Source: Alkalilimnicola ehrlichii (lineage in GTDB: Bacteria > Pseudomonadota > Gammaproteobacteria > Nitrococcales > AK92). Taken from it: a stretch of DNA of 64,000 bases. Under the pieces are notes generated by a model, which saw only the letters and a list, made by a program, of their open reading frames with translations, had not been told where the DNA came from and made no database searches. Position 1 is the first letter of the stretch. Every line of letters starts with the position of its first letter. A program made the position numbers and the translations under genes. Shown here in pieces: positions 19,591 to 29,063 of this stretch. Where the stretch lies: contig NZ_NFZV01000008.1 of NCBI RefSeq assembly GCF_003399765.1, positions 124,001-188,000 of the forward strand, read 5' to 3'.

Positions 19591-20594
19591 TACTCCAGGC
19601 AAATCTTACCGAAGTGGGCGCCTGCCTCCTCGTGGCGGAACGCGGCGGCAATTTCGGCTAAAGCAAAGCGGCTGTCGATCACCGGCCGTAGGTCGTTGAC
19701 CTCGATCGCGCGGATGAAATCCATCTGCTGGCGGCGGCTGCCGACCACCACGCCTTGTAGGCGTATTTGTTTGAGCATCATCAGTGCCGTCGGCACCTCG
19801 CCGGCCACCCCGGTTAGCACGCCGATCAGCGCGATATGGCCGCCAATGCGGGTGGCTTTGATCGATTGCGCCAAAGTGCCGGGACCACCGACTTCGACGA
19901 CGTGGTCCACACCGCGCCCGCCGGTCCATTCCAGCACGCTCTTACCCCAATTTTCGTCCTTGCGGTAGTTAATCGTGTAGTCGGCACCCAGGGCACGAAC
20001 TCGTTCCAACTTGGCGTCCGAGGAAGACGTAGCGATTACCGTGGCCCCCATGAGCTTGGCCAATTGCAGGGCAAAGATCGACACGCCGCCGGTACCCAGC
20101 ACCAGCACGGTATTGCCGGCCTGCACCGGGCCGTCGACGGCCAGGGCACGCCAAGCGGTCAAGCCCGCCGTCGTCAAGGTCGCCGCCTCGGCGTGGCTAT
20201 AGCCCTTGGGCGCTTTGGTAAACCACGTTGCCGGACACACCACCACCTCGCGGGCATAACCGTCGATGCCATCGCCCGGCACACCGGAGAAATCGCCCAC
20301 TCGCGGCACCCCGTCCTGCCAGCCGGGAAAGAAGCAGGAAACCACCGAATCGCCCGTTGAGAACTCCGTAACACCCTCGCCCACGGCTTCGACCACACCC
20401 GCGCCATCGGACATCGGAATGCGTCCGTCAGGGGCCGGCATGCGGCCGCTCACCACACCATAGTCATGGAAATTGAGCGAACTGGCATGAATTCGAACGC
20501 GGATCTCCCCAACCCCCGGCTCTCCAGGGTCCGCCATATCGACTAATTCCAAGCGATCCAGGCCGCCTGGGGAATGCAGTACGACACCTTTCAT
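19587..20594 (-). CDS. NAD(P)-dependent alcohol dehydrogenase / quinone oxidoreductase-like (MDR superfamily)
   Basis: Medium-chain dehydrogenase/reductase of 335 residues with a GroES-like N-terminal fold (VRIHASSLNFHDYGVVSGRM, MSDGAGVVEAVGEGV) and a Rossmann domain (VLVLGTGGVSIFALQLAKLMG). The Cys and His-Glu zinc ligands of classical ADH are missing (NFHDY in place of C-x-T/S-D), so it is probably zinc-free and closer to quinone or enone reductases. The substrate is unknown. Confidence 0.88.
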   Translation of the reverse strand: MKGVVLHSPGGLDRLELVDMADPGEPGVGEIRVRIHASSLNFHDYGVVSGRMPAPDGRIPMSDGAGVVEAVGEGVTEFSTGDSVVSCFFPGWQDGVPRVGDFSGVPGDGIDGYAREVVVCPATWFTKAPKGYSHAEAATLTTAGLTAWRALAVDGPVQAGNTVLVLGTGGVSIFALQLAKLMGATVIATSSSDAKLERVRALGADYTINYRKDENWGKSVLEWTGGRGVDHVVEVGGPGTLAQSIKATRIGGHIALIGVLTGVAGEVPTALMMLKQIRLQGVVVGSRRQQMDFIRAIEVNDLRPVIDSRFALAEIAAAFRHEEAGAHFGKICLEY

Positions 20595-20747
20595 ATCCTG
20601 CTCCTTTTGTGAGGCACACGAGTACGTTTACTTAAGGCGCCTGGGCGTTACTACGGCCAACACAGGCTAACCCAAAGGTAGCAGGATCGAACAAAAGACG
20701 CGGGCCGGATGCCGAATAACGACCTCCGGCCCGTGCTGTGCAACCGC

Positions 20748-21608
20748 TTAGAGCTGATTGATCGGCAATTTCAGGTAAACGGTACCGTTGTCCTCCGCCG
20801 GCGGCATTTTGCCGGCCCGAATATTCACTTGAATGGAAGGCAGGATAAGCCGCGGCATGGCCAAGGTCGCATCGCGTTCGGTGCGCATCTTAACGAAGTC
20901 CGCCTCCGAGACCGCTTCGTTGACGTGGATATTGCGACGCTTTTGCTCGCCGACACGCGTCTCATAAGCATGCTCGCGGCGATCGCCTGGGTAGTCGTGG
21001 CACATGAACATGCGCGTCTCGTCCGGGAGCGCTAACAGACGTCGCGTCGAGCGGAACAAAGTTGCCGCATCCCCGCCGGGGAAGTCGCAGCGCGCGGTGC
21101 CGACGTCGGGCATGAACAGCGTATCGCCAACAAACACGGCATCGCCGATCACGTAGGCCATATCGGCCGGGGTATGTCCCGGCGTATGCAACGCATAGCC
21201 TTCCAGTTTGCCGATCCGAAAACGCTCGCCTTCCCGTAACAGATGGTCGAAATCGCTACCGTTGGGCAAAAACTGCTTCTCCAGATTGAACACCCGCTTG
21301 AAGATGCTCTGCACCTGGGTGATGTGCTCGCCGATGGCAATTTTTCCACCCAGCTCGCTGCGAATGAACGGCGCGGCCGACAGATGATCGGCGTGCGCGT
21401 GGGTTTCCAGAATCCACTCGACCGTCAACGCCTGCTGCCGTACGAAATCCACCAAACGCTGTGCTCCGTTCGTCGACGTTCGACCGGATTTGTTATCGAA
21501 ATCCAATACTGGATCGACCACCGCCGCACAACCGCCCGGCTCGTCGTACACCACATAGCTAAAGGTTTCCGTGTCCCGGTCCAAGAATGCTTCTACTTGT
21601 GGCTGCAT
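20748..21608 (-). CDS. blh: Persulfide dioxygenase-like MBL-fold hydrolase (Blh type)
   Basis: Metallo-beta-lactamase-fold enzyme of 286 residues, of the ETHE1/Blh persulfide dioxygenase group that oxidises glutathione persulfide to sulfite. Metal ligands are seen in ETHAHADHLSA (HxHxDH), TPGHTPADM and VGDTLF, with MCHDYPGD further on. It lies divergently from an ArsR/BigR-type repressor across an AT-rich palindrome and near two YeeE/YedE genes, as in the bigR operons of Xylella and Agrobacterium. Function follows from family and context. Confidence 0.9.
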   Translation of the reverse strand: MQPQVEAFLDRDTETFSYVVYDEPGGCAAVVDPVLDFDNKSGRTSTNGAQRLVDFVRQQALTVEWILETHAHADHLSAAPFIRSELGGKIAIGEHITQVQSIFKRVFNLEKQFLPNGSDFDHLLREGERFRIGKLEGYALHTPGHTPADMAYVIGDAVFVGDTLFMPDVGTARCDFPGGDAATLFRSTRRLLALPDETRMFMCHDYPGDRREHAYETRVGEQKRRNIHVNEAVSEADFVKMRTERDATLAMPRLILPSIQVNIRAGKMPPAEDNGTVYLKLPINQL

Positions 21609-21645
21609 GATCTCACCTCACCGCCAAGACAGTTTACTTGCAGAC

Positions 21646-21669
21646 AATATATATTTTTATATAATATTT
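21646..21669. promoter_or_regulatory. AT-rich near-palindrome, candidate BigR operator
   Basis: A block made only of A and T (AATATATATTTTTATATAAT and four more bases) stands in GC-rich surroundings between the divergent hydrolase and repressor genes, 28 bp before the repressor start. BigR is known to bind an AT-rich imperfect palindrome over the -10 region of its own operon; this has the same position and look. Confidence 0.6.
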
Positions 21670-21696
21670 TCCAAGCAACTTTAATGGGGCACTGCC

Positions 21697-22026
21697 ATGC
21701 CAGATACCACCGGCTTAGACATCGAGACAATGCGGGCCGCGGCCGGCGAAGCGACCGGACTACTCCGCCTACTCGCGCACGAAGACCGTATGCTCCTGCT
21801 CTGCCAGCTCTCGCAAGCCGAGCTGTGCGTCGGCGAGCTGGAAGAACGATTGGGCATTCACCAGCCCAGCCTGTCGCAACAACTTGGCGTGCTCCGGCGC
21901 GAAGGTCTGGTAGAGACGCGACGCGAGGGCAAACACATCTACTACCGCATCGGCGACCCACGCGCCCTGCAAGTGCTGGAGACCTTGTACGGCCTCTTTT
22001 GTAAACAAAACGGAGATACGCGATGA
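21697..22026 (+). CDS. bigR: ArsR-family sulfide-sensing repressor (BigR/SqrR type)
   Basis: Winged-helix repressor of 109 residues. The recognition helix is HQPSLSQQLGVLRREGLVETRR. Cysteines stand in LLLLCQLSQAELC (helix alpha-2) and in LYGLFCKQNG near the C-terminus, close to the Cys pair through which BigR/SqrR form a polysulfide bridge and release DNA. The gene is translationally coupled to the YeeE gene (ATGA at 22023-22026) and faces the persulfide dioxygenase gene. Confidence 0.88.
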   Translation: MPDTTGLDIETMRAAAGEATGLLRLLAHEDRMLLLCQLSQAELCVGELEERLGIHQPSLSQQLGVLRREGLVETRREGKHIYYRIGDPRALQVLETLYGLFCKQNGDTR

Positions 22027-22457
22027 ACATCGATTGGGCGGCATTCACGCCGTGGTCGGCGCTCGCCGGTGGGGTACTCATCGGTCTTTCGGCGGCCCTG
22101 TTCGTGTTACTGAACGGCCGCATCGCCGGCATCAGCGGCATTCTCGGCGGTCTGCTCCGACCAAGCCGAAACGACATCGGCTGGCGCGTCGCCTTTCTGC
22201 TTGGACTACTGGCAGCCCCCTTAGCCTGGTTGGCCGTCGCCGGTACACCGACGATCGAGGTTGCAGCCGGTTATCCGCTCATCGTTGCCGCCGGGCTTAT
22301 CGTCGGTATCAGTACCCGCTATGCCAGCGGCTGTACCAGCGGCCATGGCGTTTGCGGGCTGTCTCGCTTATCGCCGCGCTCATTAATAGCCACCTTAGCC
22401 TTCATGGGCACCGGTTTTCTGACGGTATTCGTCGTACGGCATCTCCTGGGAGCCTAA
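22023..22457 (+). CDS. YeeE/YedE-family (DUF395) sulfur-compound permease, half 1
   Basis: Inner-membrane protein of 144 residues with about four hydrophobic segments and the family core [19 protein letters not shown], holding the conserved Cys that relay the sulfur compound. It is the first of two adjacent half-size YeeE/YedE proteins (PmpA/PmpB type) that together equal the full thiosulfate transporter. It starts inside the stop codon of the repressor gene. Confidence 0.92.
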   Translation: MNIDWAAFTPWSALAGGVLIGLSAALFVLLNGRIAGISGILGGLLRPSRNDIGWRVAFLLGLLAAPLAWLAVAGTPTIEVAAGYPLIVAAGLIVGISTRYASGCTSGHGVCGLSRLSPRSLIATLAFMGTGFLTVFVVRHLLGA

Positions 22458-22461
22458 CCCC

Positions 22462-22884
22462 ATGCACAAAACAACCGCTTCGGCTTTTCTGGTGGGCCTG
22501 TTATTCGGGTTCGGGCTGTTGGTCTCCGGCATGGCTAATCCGGAGAAAGTACTCGGTTTTCTTGACCTGTTCGGCGCCTGGGATCCGTCCTTGGCCCTGG
22601 TGATGGCAGGCGCGATCGGCGTCGGCCTGATTGCCTTTCGCTTCGCCGGTGGCCGCGAGCGCACCGTGCTCGGCGAGCCGATGCGCATCCCTACCAAGCG
22701 TGATCTCGACGCTCGCCTGATTATCGGCAGCCTTGGCTTTGGCGTCGGCTGGGGCTTGGTCGGGTTCTGCCCAGGCCCCGCCCTGGTCGCCCTCGGCGCC
22801 GGCGAGGCTAAAGCAATCGTATTTGTTACCGCGATGCTCGGCGGCATGGCCGCATTCGAACTCCTCGAACGCAACAAGTCCTAG
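22462..22884 (+). CDS. YeeE/YedE-family (DUF6691) sulfur-compound permease, half 2
   Basis: Second half-transporter, 140 residues, with four hydrophobic segments and the conserved signatures LLFGFGLLVSGMANPEKVLGF and VGFCPGPALVALG. It lies four bases after its partner. It probably imports thiosulfate or a related sulfur compound, or exports sulfite made by the divergent persulfide dioxygenase; direction is not shown by sequence. Confidence 0.92.
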   Translation: MHKTTASAFLVGLLFGFGLLVSGMANPEKVLGFLDLFGAWDPSLALVMAGAIGVGLIAFRFAGGRERTVLGEPMRIPTKRDLDARLIIGSLGFGVGWGLVGFCPGPALVALGAGEAKAIVFVTAMLGGMAAFELLERNKS

Positions 22885-22929
22885 CAAGCATGCGCCCATA
22901 GCAATGGCGACCGCTTGTTAGTCGTTAGC

Positions 22930-22959
22930 GCTTATCGCCCCACACACGGGGCGATAAGC
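22930..22959. terminator. Strong hairpin between convergent operons
   Basis: A perfect 12-bp stem GCTTATCGCCCC / GGGGCGATAAGC with a six-base loop lies between the end of the YeeE operon and the end of the Mrp operon. There is no T-run on either side. It may serve both directions. Confidence 0.55.
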
Positions 22960-22964
22960 TCCGC

Positions 22965-24626
22965 TCAAAACGGCGGCCACTTGCTGCCCACGGCGCTTTG
23001 CCCCAGCACAAATAACAAAACCAAGGCCAACACCAACAGACTATGGCCGATAATCGGCCAACGGTGCAGCCCTCGCTCCAGCCTCGTCAAGCATAGAGCA
23101 CCAACCTGCCACAGGCGCTGCACGCTGGCTTGCTCAAGGCAAGGCAGCGGCCGCCCCCACCCTCCTAAGCCCGTGACGGGGAGCCAACGCCATGCGCTAG
23201 CTACCAGCAACGCAAGCAACAGCGGCCAACTCGCTCCCCACACGGCAGAAAGCCCCACACTGTCCGCGACCAGCGGCTCGCCGGCAAACCACCGCCAAGG
23301 TAAGGCTAACGCCAAGACGACCGCACCGCACCAGGTACCCAACAACCACCAACCGCCGAACTGTGTGCCAACGGCCCGCTCCTGTCGAACCACGGCAAGA
23401 AAACGCAACATAGCCAACATCGTTACCACGCTGCTTAGGTACAACATGGCCGGCATCCATTCCGCATAGGCCGTCGGCGTGGCAGCCAAGCCCAGCGCCG
23501 TCTTTGCTAGCAAACCGCCGGTGAAAGGCGCCCCCGCCAAGGCTAACGCCAGACAGGCCAACAGCACCCACACCAGAGTTCGCTGGCCTGTGCGCATAAA
23601 CACCCCGACCCCGAGAAACAAGCCGGCCTTCACCAGCCCATGGTGCAGAACGAAAACCGTCGTCGCCGTCCAGGCGGAAGCTACCGCCGCAGGCTCGCTC
23701 AACGCCAAGCCCGCCACCACGACGATAAGCCCCATCTGGCTCACGCTAGACCAAGCCAGCACTGTCTTCGCCCGCGCGCTGAACATAGCGCGGAGCGCAC
23801 CGTAGAAGGTGCCGATCACGCCCAGAACGACTAGCGTCATGCCCCAACTCGGCATGTTGCCCAGCCCCGGCTCCACAACGCGCCACCACCCCAGGGCACC
23901 CGCCTTGATCATCACCCCGCTGAGCACCGCACTAGCCGGAACCGGCGCCACCGAATGGGCGCGCGGCAACCAGCTATGCAGACCAACCACCCCGAGCTTG
24001 AGGCCGAAGCCGATGCCGAACAAAACGAGCGGCACCGTCGGCGCCCCCGCAAGCACCGCCTCGAACGCCAAGAACTCGCCGGGCGCGCTCCGCGCGGCCA
24101 ATAAAGCCACGGCCGTGAGCAGACACAACTCCCCCACACTCATCATCAGGAAGTAACGATAACCGGCCTGGCGCGCAGCCGTATCGCGCGAGTACACGAT
24201 CAGGCCATAAGCAGCAAAGGTCATCACACCCAGCGCCACATAAAACGCCAGCACGCCATCGGCGAGAACCAGACCTAAACTACCGCCCAAGCTCAGACAC
24301 CACAAAGCGGCAAAACCAGGGTTAGGGCGCTGCCCGAACCAGGCCAGTACGAACGCGCCGGCTAAGCTCCAGATCAAAGCTGCCGGCAGCAGAAAAGCAC
24401 CTGCCGTAGCATCCAGTACGAAACCGATACCGGGCAAGGATTCGGGCCGCCACACAACAGCCTCCGCCGACCCGCAGAAGGCCAAGACCAACGCCGGCAA
24501 AGGAGCAATAGGCAGTAGGTAAACCGCTGGCGTACGCAGCCGCGGTAGCGTAAACAACAGCAAGACCGCCCAGGGTGTAATCAATGCCAGCTGCAAGCCG
24601 CCGGCGGCCGAGACGAATGCGCTCAT
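22965..24626 (-). CDS. Mrp antiporter second MnhD/NuoL-like subunit (last gene of the operon)
   Basis: Proton-conducting membrane protein of the NuoL/M/N family, 553 residues with about 14 membrane segments. It carries the family's charged residues inside helices, for example LHSWLPRAHSVAPVPASAVLSG (the loop with the conserved Pro and His) and SVSQMGLIVVVAG. It lacks the C-terminal domain of a standard MrpA. Its start overlaps the stop of the first MrpD in ATGA. Two D-like subunits with a separate DUF4040-MnhB protein is the group 2 type of Mrp organisation. Confidence 0.88.
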   Translation of the reverse strand: MSAFVSAAGGLQLALITPWAVLLLFTLPRLRTPAVYLLPIAPLPALVLAFCGSAEAVVWRPESLPGIGFVLDATAGAFLLPAALIWSLAGAFVLAWFGQRPNPGFAALWCLSLGGSLGLVLADGVLAFYVALGVMTFAAYGLIVYSRDTAARQAGYRYFLMMSVGELCLLTAVALLAARSAPGEFLAFEAVLAGAPTVPLVLFGIGFGLKLGVVGLHSWLPRAHSVAPVPASAVLSGVMIKAGALGWWRVVEPGLGNMPSWGMTLVVLGVIGTFYGALRAMFSARAKTVLAWSSVSQMGLIVVVAGLALSEPAAVASAWTATTVFVLHHGLVKAGLFLGVGVFMRTGQRTLVWVLLACLALALAGAPFTGGLLAKTALGLAATPTAYAEWMPAMLYLSSVVTMLAMLRFLAVVRQERAVGTQFGGWWLLGTWCGAVVLALALPWRWFAGEPLVADSVGLSAVWGASWPLLLALLVASAWRWLPVTGLGGWGRPLPCLEQASVQRLWQVGALCLTRLERGLHRWPIIGHSLLVLALVLLFVLGQSAVGSKWPPF

Positions 24627-26076
24627 CCAAACTCCCCGAAGGGAAGCCGCCCCGGCTCCAACAGCAAAGCCAACAAACCCAAGCCGACAGCGGCCAACGC
24701 TAACGCCAAGGCGCTGCCCGACAATAGCCCCGAGACGCCTGCACCGGCTACAGGCGCCACCGGGCGGGCGACCACCTCTAATACCCGAAGCAAGTAAATA
24801 ATCGTTAGAAAACTACCGGCCACAATCGCTAACGCCCAGAGCCAAGCGTCTACCGACAGCGCTGCCTGTAGCAACCACCATTTACCGACAAAACCGCCGG
24901 TCGGCGGCAACCCCACTAAACTCGCCATCGCCAAGCACACTGCCAACCATAACACCGCGGTCTCTCGGCTCGCACCGCCAAGTCGCGCCAAACGATCGAA
25001 ACCCTGACTCAGCAGCAAGCCGCCCGCCGCCAAAAAAGCGCTGCCTTCGCCAAACCATGGGCCAGCACTAGCAGCACCGCCCCGGTCCACGCCAATTGGC
25101 TGCTATCCGCGTCCACCGCCAAGGGAAAAACTAACATTCCAAAACCGAACTGGGACACGGTCGAATAGGCGATCAGCATTTTCAGTCGCCGTTGCAGCAA
25201 CGCCTGTAGACCGCCCCATAGAATGGCAGCCACCCCCAAAAGACCCAGTAGCGTTGCACCGCCCTGGCCCAACAACTCCGCGAACGGCCCCAGCCATAAT
25301 CGCACCGCCAGGTAAAACGGAGCGGCCACTACCACGGCCGAAAGCACCGCGCTCACCGCTGTGGGCGCCTTTCCGTGCGCCGCCGGCAACCAGAAATGCA
25401 GCGGAAATACAGCGGCTTTCAACAACAAACCCAGCGTCATCACAACGGCGGCCAATACGCTGGCCAGATCGGCTTCGAAGACGTCCGTCAGCAACCCGAT
25501 ATCGAGCACGCCGTAGCGGCCGTAGAGCAAACTCACGCCCAGCAAGTAAAGGGACGAGCCGAGTAGAGTCGCCAGCAGATAGCTCCAGGCCGCCGCCAAA
25601 GCCGGGGTACCGACGGCTAAGGCAATCAAGGCCACAGCCGATAAGCCCATCAACTCCTGCGCCACATAAATATTGAACAGATCGGCCGACAAAAACAGCG
25701 CATTCAAGCCGGCAACCAAGAATAGCCATAAGGGCCAGAAAAAGCGCTGGGCTACGAGCATATTGCCCGCCGCCCCCGGTTCCGCCGCTCGATAGGCACC
25801 GGCACACGTCGCCACGCCCGCAGTAAGCAGCAACATAGCGCCGCTTAGCCCGTCCGCGTGCCATGCGATACCTAAAGGCGCGGGCCAACCGCCCAGCGTC
25901 TGCCGCCACGGGCCAACGCTCAGCACCTGGAAAACCAACACGCCGGCCGCCGCCAACACGATGACGACGGCAACCAGCGCAAGGGCAAGAGCCGCGCGCG
26001 GCACGACAAACGCGCCGATTGCCGCCAACAACGGCAAGACCACCAACGCAACCGCGGCCCACTCGCCGAGCGTCAC
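24623..26076 (-). CDS. mrpD: Na+/H+ antiporter subunit D (MnhD/MrpD), reading frame broken once
   Basis: Proton-channel subunit of the Mrp complex. Seen are FFWPLWLFLVAGLNALFLSA, AAVFPLHFWLPAAHGKAPTA and IAYSTVSQFGFGMLVF. The frame breaks at six A (plus strand 25032-25037): upstream ends HGLAKAALF, downstream resumes LAAGGLLLSQGFDRLARLGG. One added base gives about 484 residues, the usual MnhD length. The start is GTG 26076, overlapping the stop of mrpC in GTGA. Confidence 0.88.
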
Positions 26077-26366
26077 GGCCGCTCCTTAGGCCGACCCGCA
26101 GCGTCCTGCCGCCCTCGGATCGGCAATCGCACCAACAAGGCGAGAGCGACCGCCGTCGTACTGACGGTAACGACAATACCGGTTAGTACAATGGCATGAG
26201 GCACCGCATCGAGAGGCTCGGACTGACGCGCAACGGCCACTAGCAGCAAAAAGACCGAAGCGCTTAGCACATTCAGCGACAACACCTTGCGCAACGGGTG
26301 CCGCGCCGAAAATAAACCGGATAACCCTATACCAAACAAGGCCCCAGCCAGCACCATATACATCAT
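26073..26366 (-). CDS. mrpC: Na+/H+ antiporter subunit C (MnhC/MrpC)
   Basis: NuoK-like subunit of 97 residues with three membrane helices. The signature DAVPHAIVLTGIVVTVSTTA is that of MnhC (ALVLTAIVI in the family). It begins directly after the stop codon of the MnhB gene and is coupled to mrpD through GTGA. Essential for assembly of the Mrp complex. Confidence 0.95.
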   Translation of the reverse strand: MMYMVLAGALFGIGLSGLFSARHPLRKVLSLNVLSASVFLLLVAVARQSEPLDAVPHAIVLTGIVVTVSTTAVALALLVRLPIRGRQDAAGRPKERP

Positions 26367-27304
26367 TTAACCATCCCTGCCTTCCCACTGCGTTGGTGGC
26401 CTCCCGCCTAGGTAAAGGGCAAAAATCAGCAGTGCGATGGAAAGCCCCGCGGTCAACTCAAGCAACAAGATCGTCTCGGTTGCCCAAGCGACAGGATAGG
26501 TAAAGAAACCGAGCCCCATAAAGGCCGTCCCGGCCGCCACGGCCACCATACAAGCCAAACCCAGCGATAAAACGCCACGCCAAGGAAGCGAGCCGGACAG
26601 CCACGGGCGCGCCCGCTTAGCAGCATGAGAATGCCTCCCGCCCCAAGCACGGCACCGGCCTGAAACGCGCCACCGGGCGCGTGGCTACCCCGCCACAATA
26701 GGTAAACGCTAAGCAACACAAAAACCGGGAATAATAAGCGCCCCAAGGCCGGCAAAGCCGGCGACGGCACGGCGGGCACTAGCGGCCGTGCAACTGCGCC
26801 GAAAGACCAAAGCACAATCGCAGCCAGCAATAAAACGCCGACCTCCAGCAAGGTGTCGAAGGCCCGGAAGTTCAACAACACTGCCGTTACCGGGTTATCG
26901 ACCCCCGACCTGGCCAAGGCCGAATCCACATGCTCGCCCAAGCCCGGCGTCGGCAACTGCCAGGCCACCACCGCGAGCAAGCCCAACACGGCTAAGCCGG
27001 CAGGTACCCACAGCCACCACTCGCGCGGCGCACTCGCACCGCGGTCATCCGAATACTCAAGCCGCCCCAAAGCGGACAATAGCAACGCGCCGGTTACACC
27101 CGCACCAATGGCGGCTTCCGCCAGAGCGATATCCGGCGCTTCCAGCCTCACCCAAGCAAGCGCCATCAACAACCCGAAGACAATGAAACTAACAACCGAG
27201 CGGAACAGCCCCGCGCCGTGCGTCGCCTGCCAGGCGAGCCATAACAGAGCCAACGCCAACAGCCCATCGAAAACGGCCGCCGGCCAGATCGTCACAGCCC
27301 CCAT
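26367..27304 (-). CDS. mrpB: Fused DUF4040 (MrpA C-terminal-like) and MnhB subunit, reading frame broken once
   Basis: The N-terminal part (~1-170) is the DUF4040/MbhD-like region normally found at the C-terminus of MrpA (LEAPDIALAEAAIGAGVTGA, NFRAFDTLLEVGVLLLAAIV). The C-terminal part is MnhB (VFVLLSVYLLWRGSHAPGG, FQAGAVLGAGGILMLLSG). A break in a run of three C (coding strand; plus 26605-26607) shifts the frame; one added C restores the end LSLGLACMVAVAAGTAFMG to TQWEGRDG. Repaired length is about 312 residues. The start at ATG 27304 overlaps the end of mrpG by 13 bp. Confidence 0.85.
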
Positions 27305-27593
27305 GGCCTCATTCCGCGCTGATGGGCAGTGCGTGCGATCAAACCGGCCCCAATCGCCGAAGCCAGTAGCATCAAACCCCATACCAACAAGAGCTTAAGC
27401 GTCGTCAACCAACTGCCGGAGTACAAACCCAAGCCTATGCACACCAGGCCAAGCCCGGCGCTGTCGCTCTTGGAAAGTGCATGCAGGCGACTGTATACGT
27501 CGGGAAAGCGCAACAAGCCTAGCGTGCCGAACAAGAAAAAACGATGCCGAACAAGACGAACACCAGGCCAATCCATGCCACCATACTCATCAT
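27292..27593 (-). CDS. mrpG: Na+/H+ antiporter subunit G (MnhG/MrpG), reading frame broken once
   Basis: Small subunit of about 100 residues with three membrane helices. The signature is LFGTLGLLRFPDVYSRLHAL, typical of MnhG. The true start is ATG 27593 (MMSMVAWIGLVFVLFGIVF), overlapping the stop of mrpF. The frame then breaks at six A (plus strand 27536-27541), where one more T on the coding strand gives FGIVFFLFGTLG. As written, a downstream start could only give a protein with an odd N-terminus. Confidence 0.88.
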
Positions 27594-27876
27594 TCTTTCT
27601 CATTTTGAGTTTGCGAAGACGCCGTGCTCGACCAAGCCCGGCGGACAAAGGTCACCACCGCCAAAGCCGATAACAAGGCAAAACCAACGCAACGTCGAGT
27701 AAAATATCGTTACCGCCCACAATGGCCAGTAACAACAAGACAGCCACTGCCGAGGTGGAAAACATCTCCGCGGCCAGCATACGATCGGCCGCCGACGGAC
27801 CGCGTAATACGCGCACCATACCCACCACAATATTCAGTAGCAAAACGGGCACGAGATACAGGAGGAAATCATCCAT
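27590..27876 (-). CDS. mrpF: Na+/H+ antiporter subunit F (MnhF/MrpF), reading frame broken once
   Basis: Subunit of about 95 residues. Seen are VVGMVRVLRGPSAADRMLAAEM and AIVGGNDILLDVALVL, typical of MnhF. A break at four A (plus strand 27680-27683) is mended by one base, giving ALVFALLSALAVVTFVRRAW and a stop at 27590 that overlaps the start of mrpG in ATGA. The start overlaps the end of mrpE by 8 bp. Confidence 0.9.
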
Positions 27877-28375
27877 GCCGATTCAACCCCTCCCCGAACA
27901 AGCGTCCAACTAAAATCTCCAACCGCCGCAAGCCGGCCAGCACCCGCGCGGTATCGCCCAGAATGTGTATGGTTAACCCACAGTTCCTATCCGTCACGCA
28001 CAGAGTACCGGGCATCACGTTAATGAGATTCGCGAAGAAAACGCGGCCGTGCCCCGGCGCCAAGCGCCAGGGGTAAGAAAGCAAGGTCATGGGCGGCGGC
28101 TGCCTCGGCGATAAAGCGCGCCACGCGACCTCCGCCGCACCGCGTAGCGTCAAGCCCAAAAACGCGGGCAGAAACTGCAACAACCCCCACAGGCTAATTC
28201 GAAGCCTCCGCCCCGCAACAAACGGATTAGCCCGTTCCGCAAAAACTACCGCAACCGCCCCCCACCAGAAAGAGCGCGCATCGCCCTCGGCGATGATCCA
28301 CCAAATCGTTGCATAAGTTGCAACACGCCAAGGCAACCCTGCCCAGCGCGAGCGCTTACCGTCGTCCTGTAGCAA
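27869..28375 (-). CDS. mrpE: Na+/H+ antiporter subunit E (MnhE/MrpE), first gene of the Mrp operon
   Basis: Subunit of 168 residues with two membrane segments near the N-terminus and a cytoplasmic domain. The family mark is FFANLINVMPGTLCVTD, followed by the Ig-like beta region. It opens the operon E-F-G-B-C-D-D' that runs down to 22965 with overlaps or near-contacts throughout, so the whole set is one transcript. The complex exchanges cytoplasmic Na+ for protons and supports growth at high salt or pH. The start is MLQDDGKRSRWAGLP. Confidence 0.92.
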   Translation of the reverse strand: MLQDDGKRSRWAGLPWRVATYATIWWIIAEGDARSFWWGAVAVVFAERANPFVAGRRLRISLWGLLQFLPAFLGLTLRGAAEVAWRALSPRQPPPMTLLSYPWRLAPGHGRVFFANLINVMPGTLCVTDRNCGLTIHILGDTARVLAGLRRLEILVGRLFGEGLNRHG

Positions 28376-28484
28376 GCCACACCCCCCGTTACCATTATTA
28401 CGACATCTTTATCATATGAGCGGGAGGCGGCACGACTTACCCCACTCAGTTGAATGCTTACCCCATGGCCGCCAAAAAGCCTCT

Positions 28485-29063
28485 ATGGCGAAAAACGACC
28501 AACAGAGCTTTCCGGACATTGCGGCCAACGCGGTACTACTGGTCGATGTCATCAACGACCTGGAGTTCGAGGGCGGCAAAGCCATACTCGAACACGCCTT
28601 ACCAATGGCGGAGCGGTTGGCAGCGTTAAAGGCCAAAGCCCGAGAGGCTGCGGTACCGATCATTTACCTGAACGATAACTTCGGCCAATGGCGGTCCGAT
28701 TTCCGCGCTGTCGTCGAACAAAACGTTAACGGAGACGTACGAGGCCAACCCATTGCCCAGCGCCTGCAACCGGAATCGGAGGATTACTTTGTCCTCAAGC
28801 CCAAGCACTCCGGGTTCTTTGGCACGACCCTGGAAACCTTGCTGCGTTTTCTGCAAACACGACGCTTAGTCATCGGTGGGCTCACCACCGATATGTGCGT
28901 CCACTTCACCGCAATGGACGCCTATCTCCGCGACTACAAAGTACACATCCCCTGTGACGGCTCAGCCGCCAGCTCGCCGGCCATACACGAACAGGCCATT
29001 CGATATATGGCCCGGCAGCTCAAAGCGGATACGGCACCGGTAAGCGATGTCGACTTTCCTTAA
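28485..29063 (+). CDS. Isochorismatase-family cysteine hydrolase
   Basis: Hydrolase of 192 residues. Catalytic residues are seen in LLVDVINDLEF (Asp), FVLKPKHSGFFGTTLETLL (Lys) and VIGGLTTDMCVHFTAMDAY (Cys), the usual triad of the nicotinamidase/isochorismatase superfamily. ATG 28485 is chosen because the conserved domain begins about 17 residues later; an earlier ATG at 28416 adds unrecognisable residues. The substrate is unknown. No pathway neighbours are visible. Confidence 0.9.
   Translation: MAKNDQQSFPDIAANAVLLVDVINDLEFEGGKAILEHALPMAERLAALKAKAREAAVPIIYLNDNFGQWRSDFRAVVEQNVNGDVRGQPIAQRLQPESEDYFVLKPKHSGFFGTTLETLLRFLQTRRLVIGGLTTDMCVHFTAMDAYLRDYKVHIPCDGSAASSPAIHEQAIRYMARQLKADTAPVSDVDFP

Noticed and set aside
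22930-22959. Perfect 12-bp hairpin as part of a CRISPR or riboswitch
   Set aside because: It is single, between convergent genes, with no repeats or spacers. A terminator-like role is simpler.
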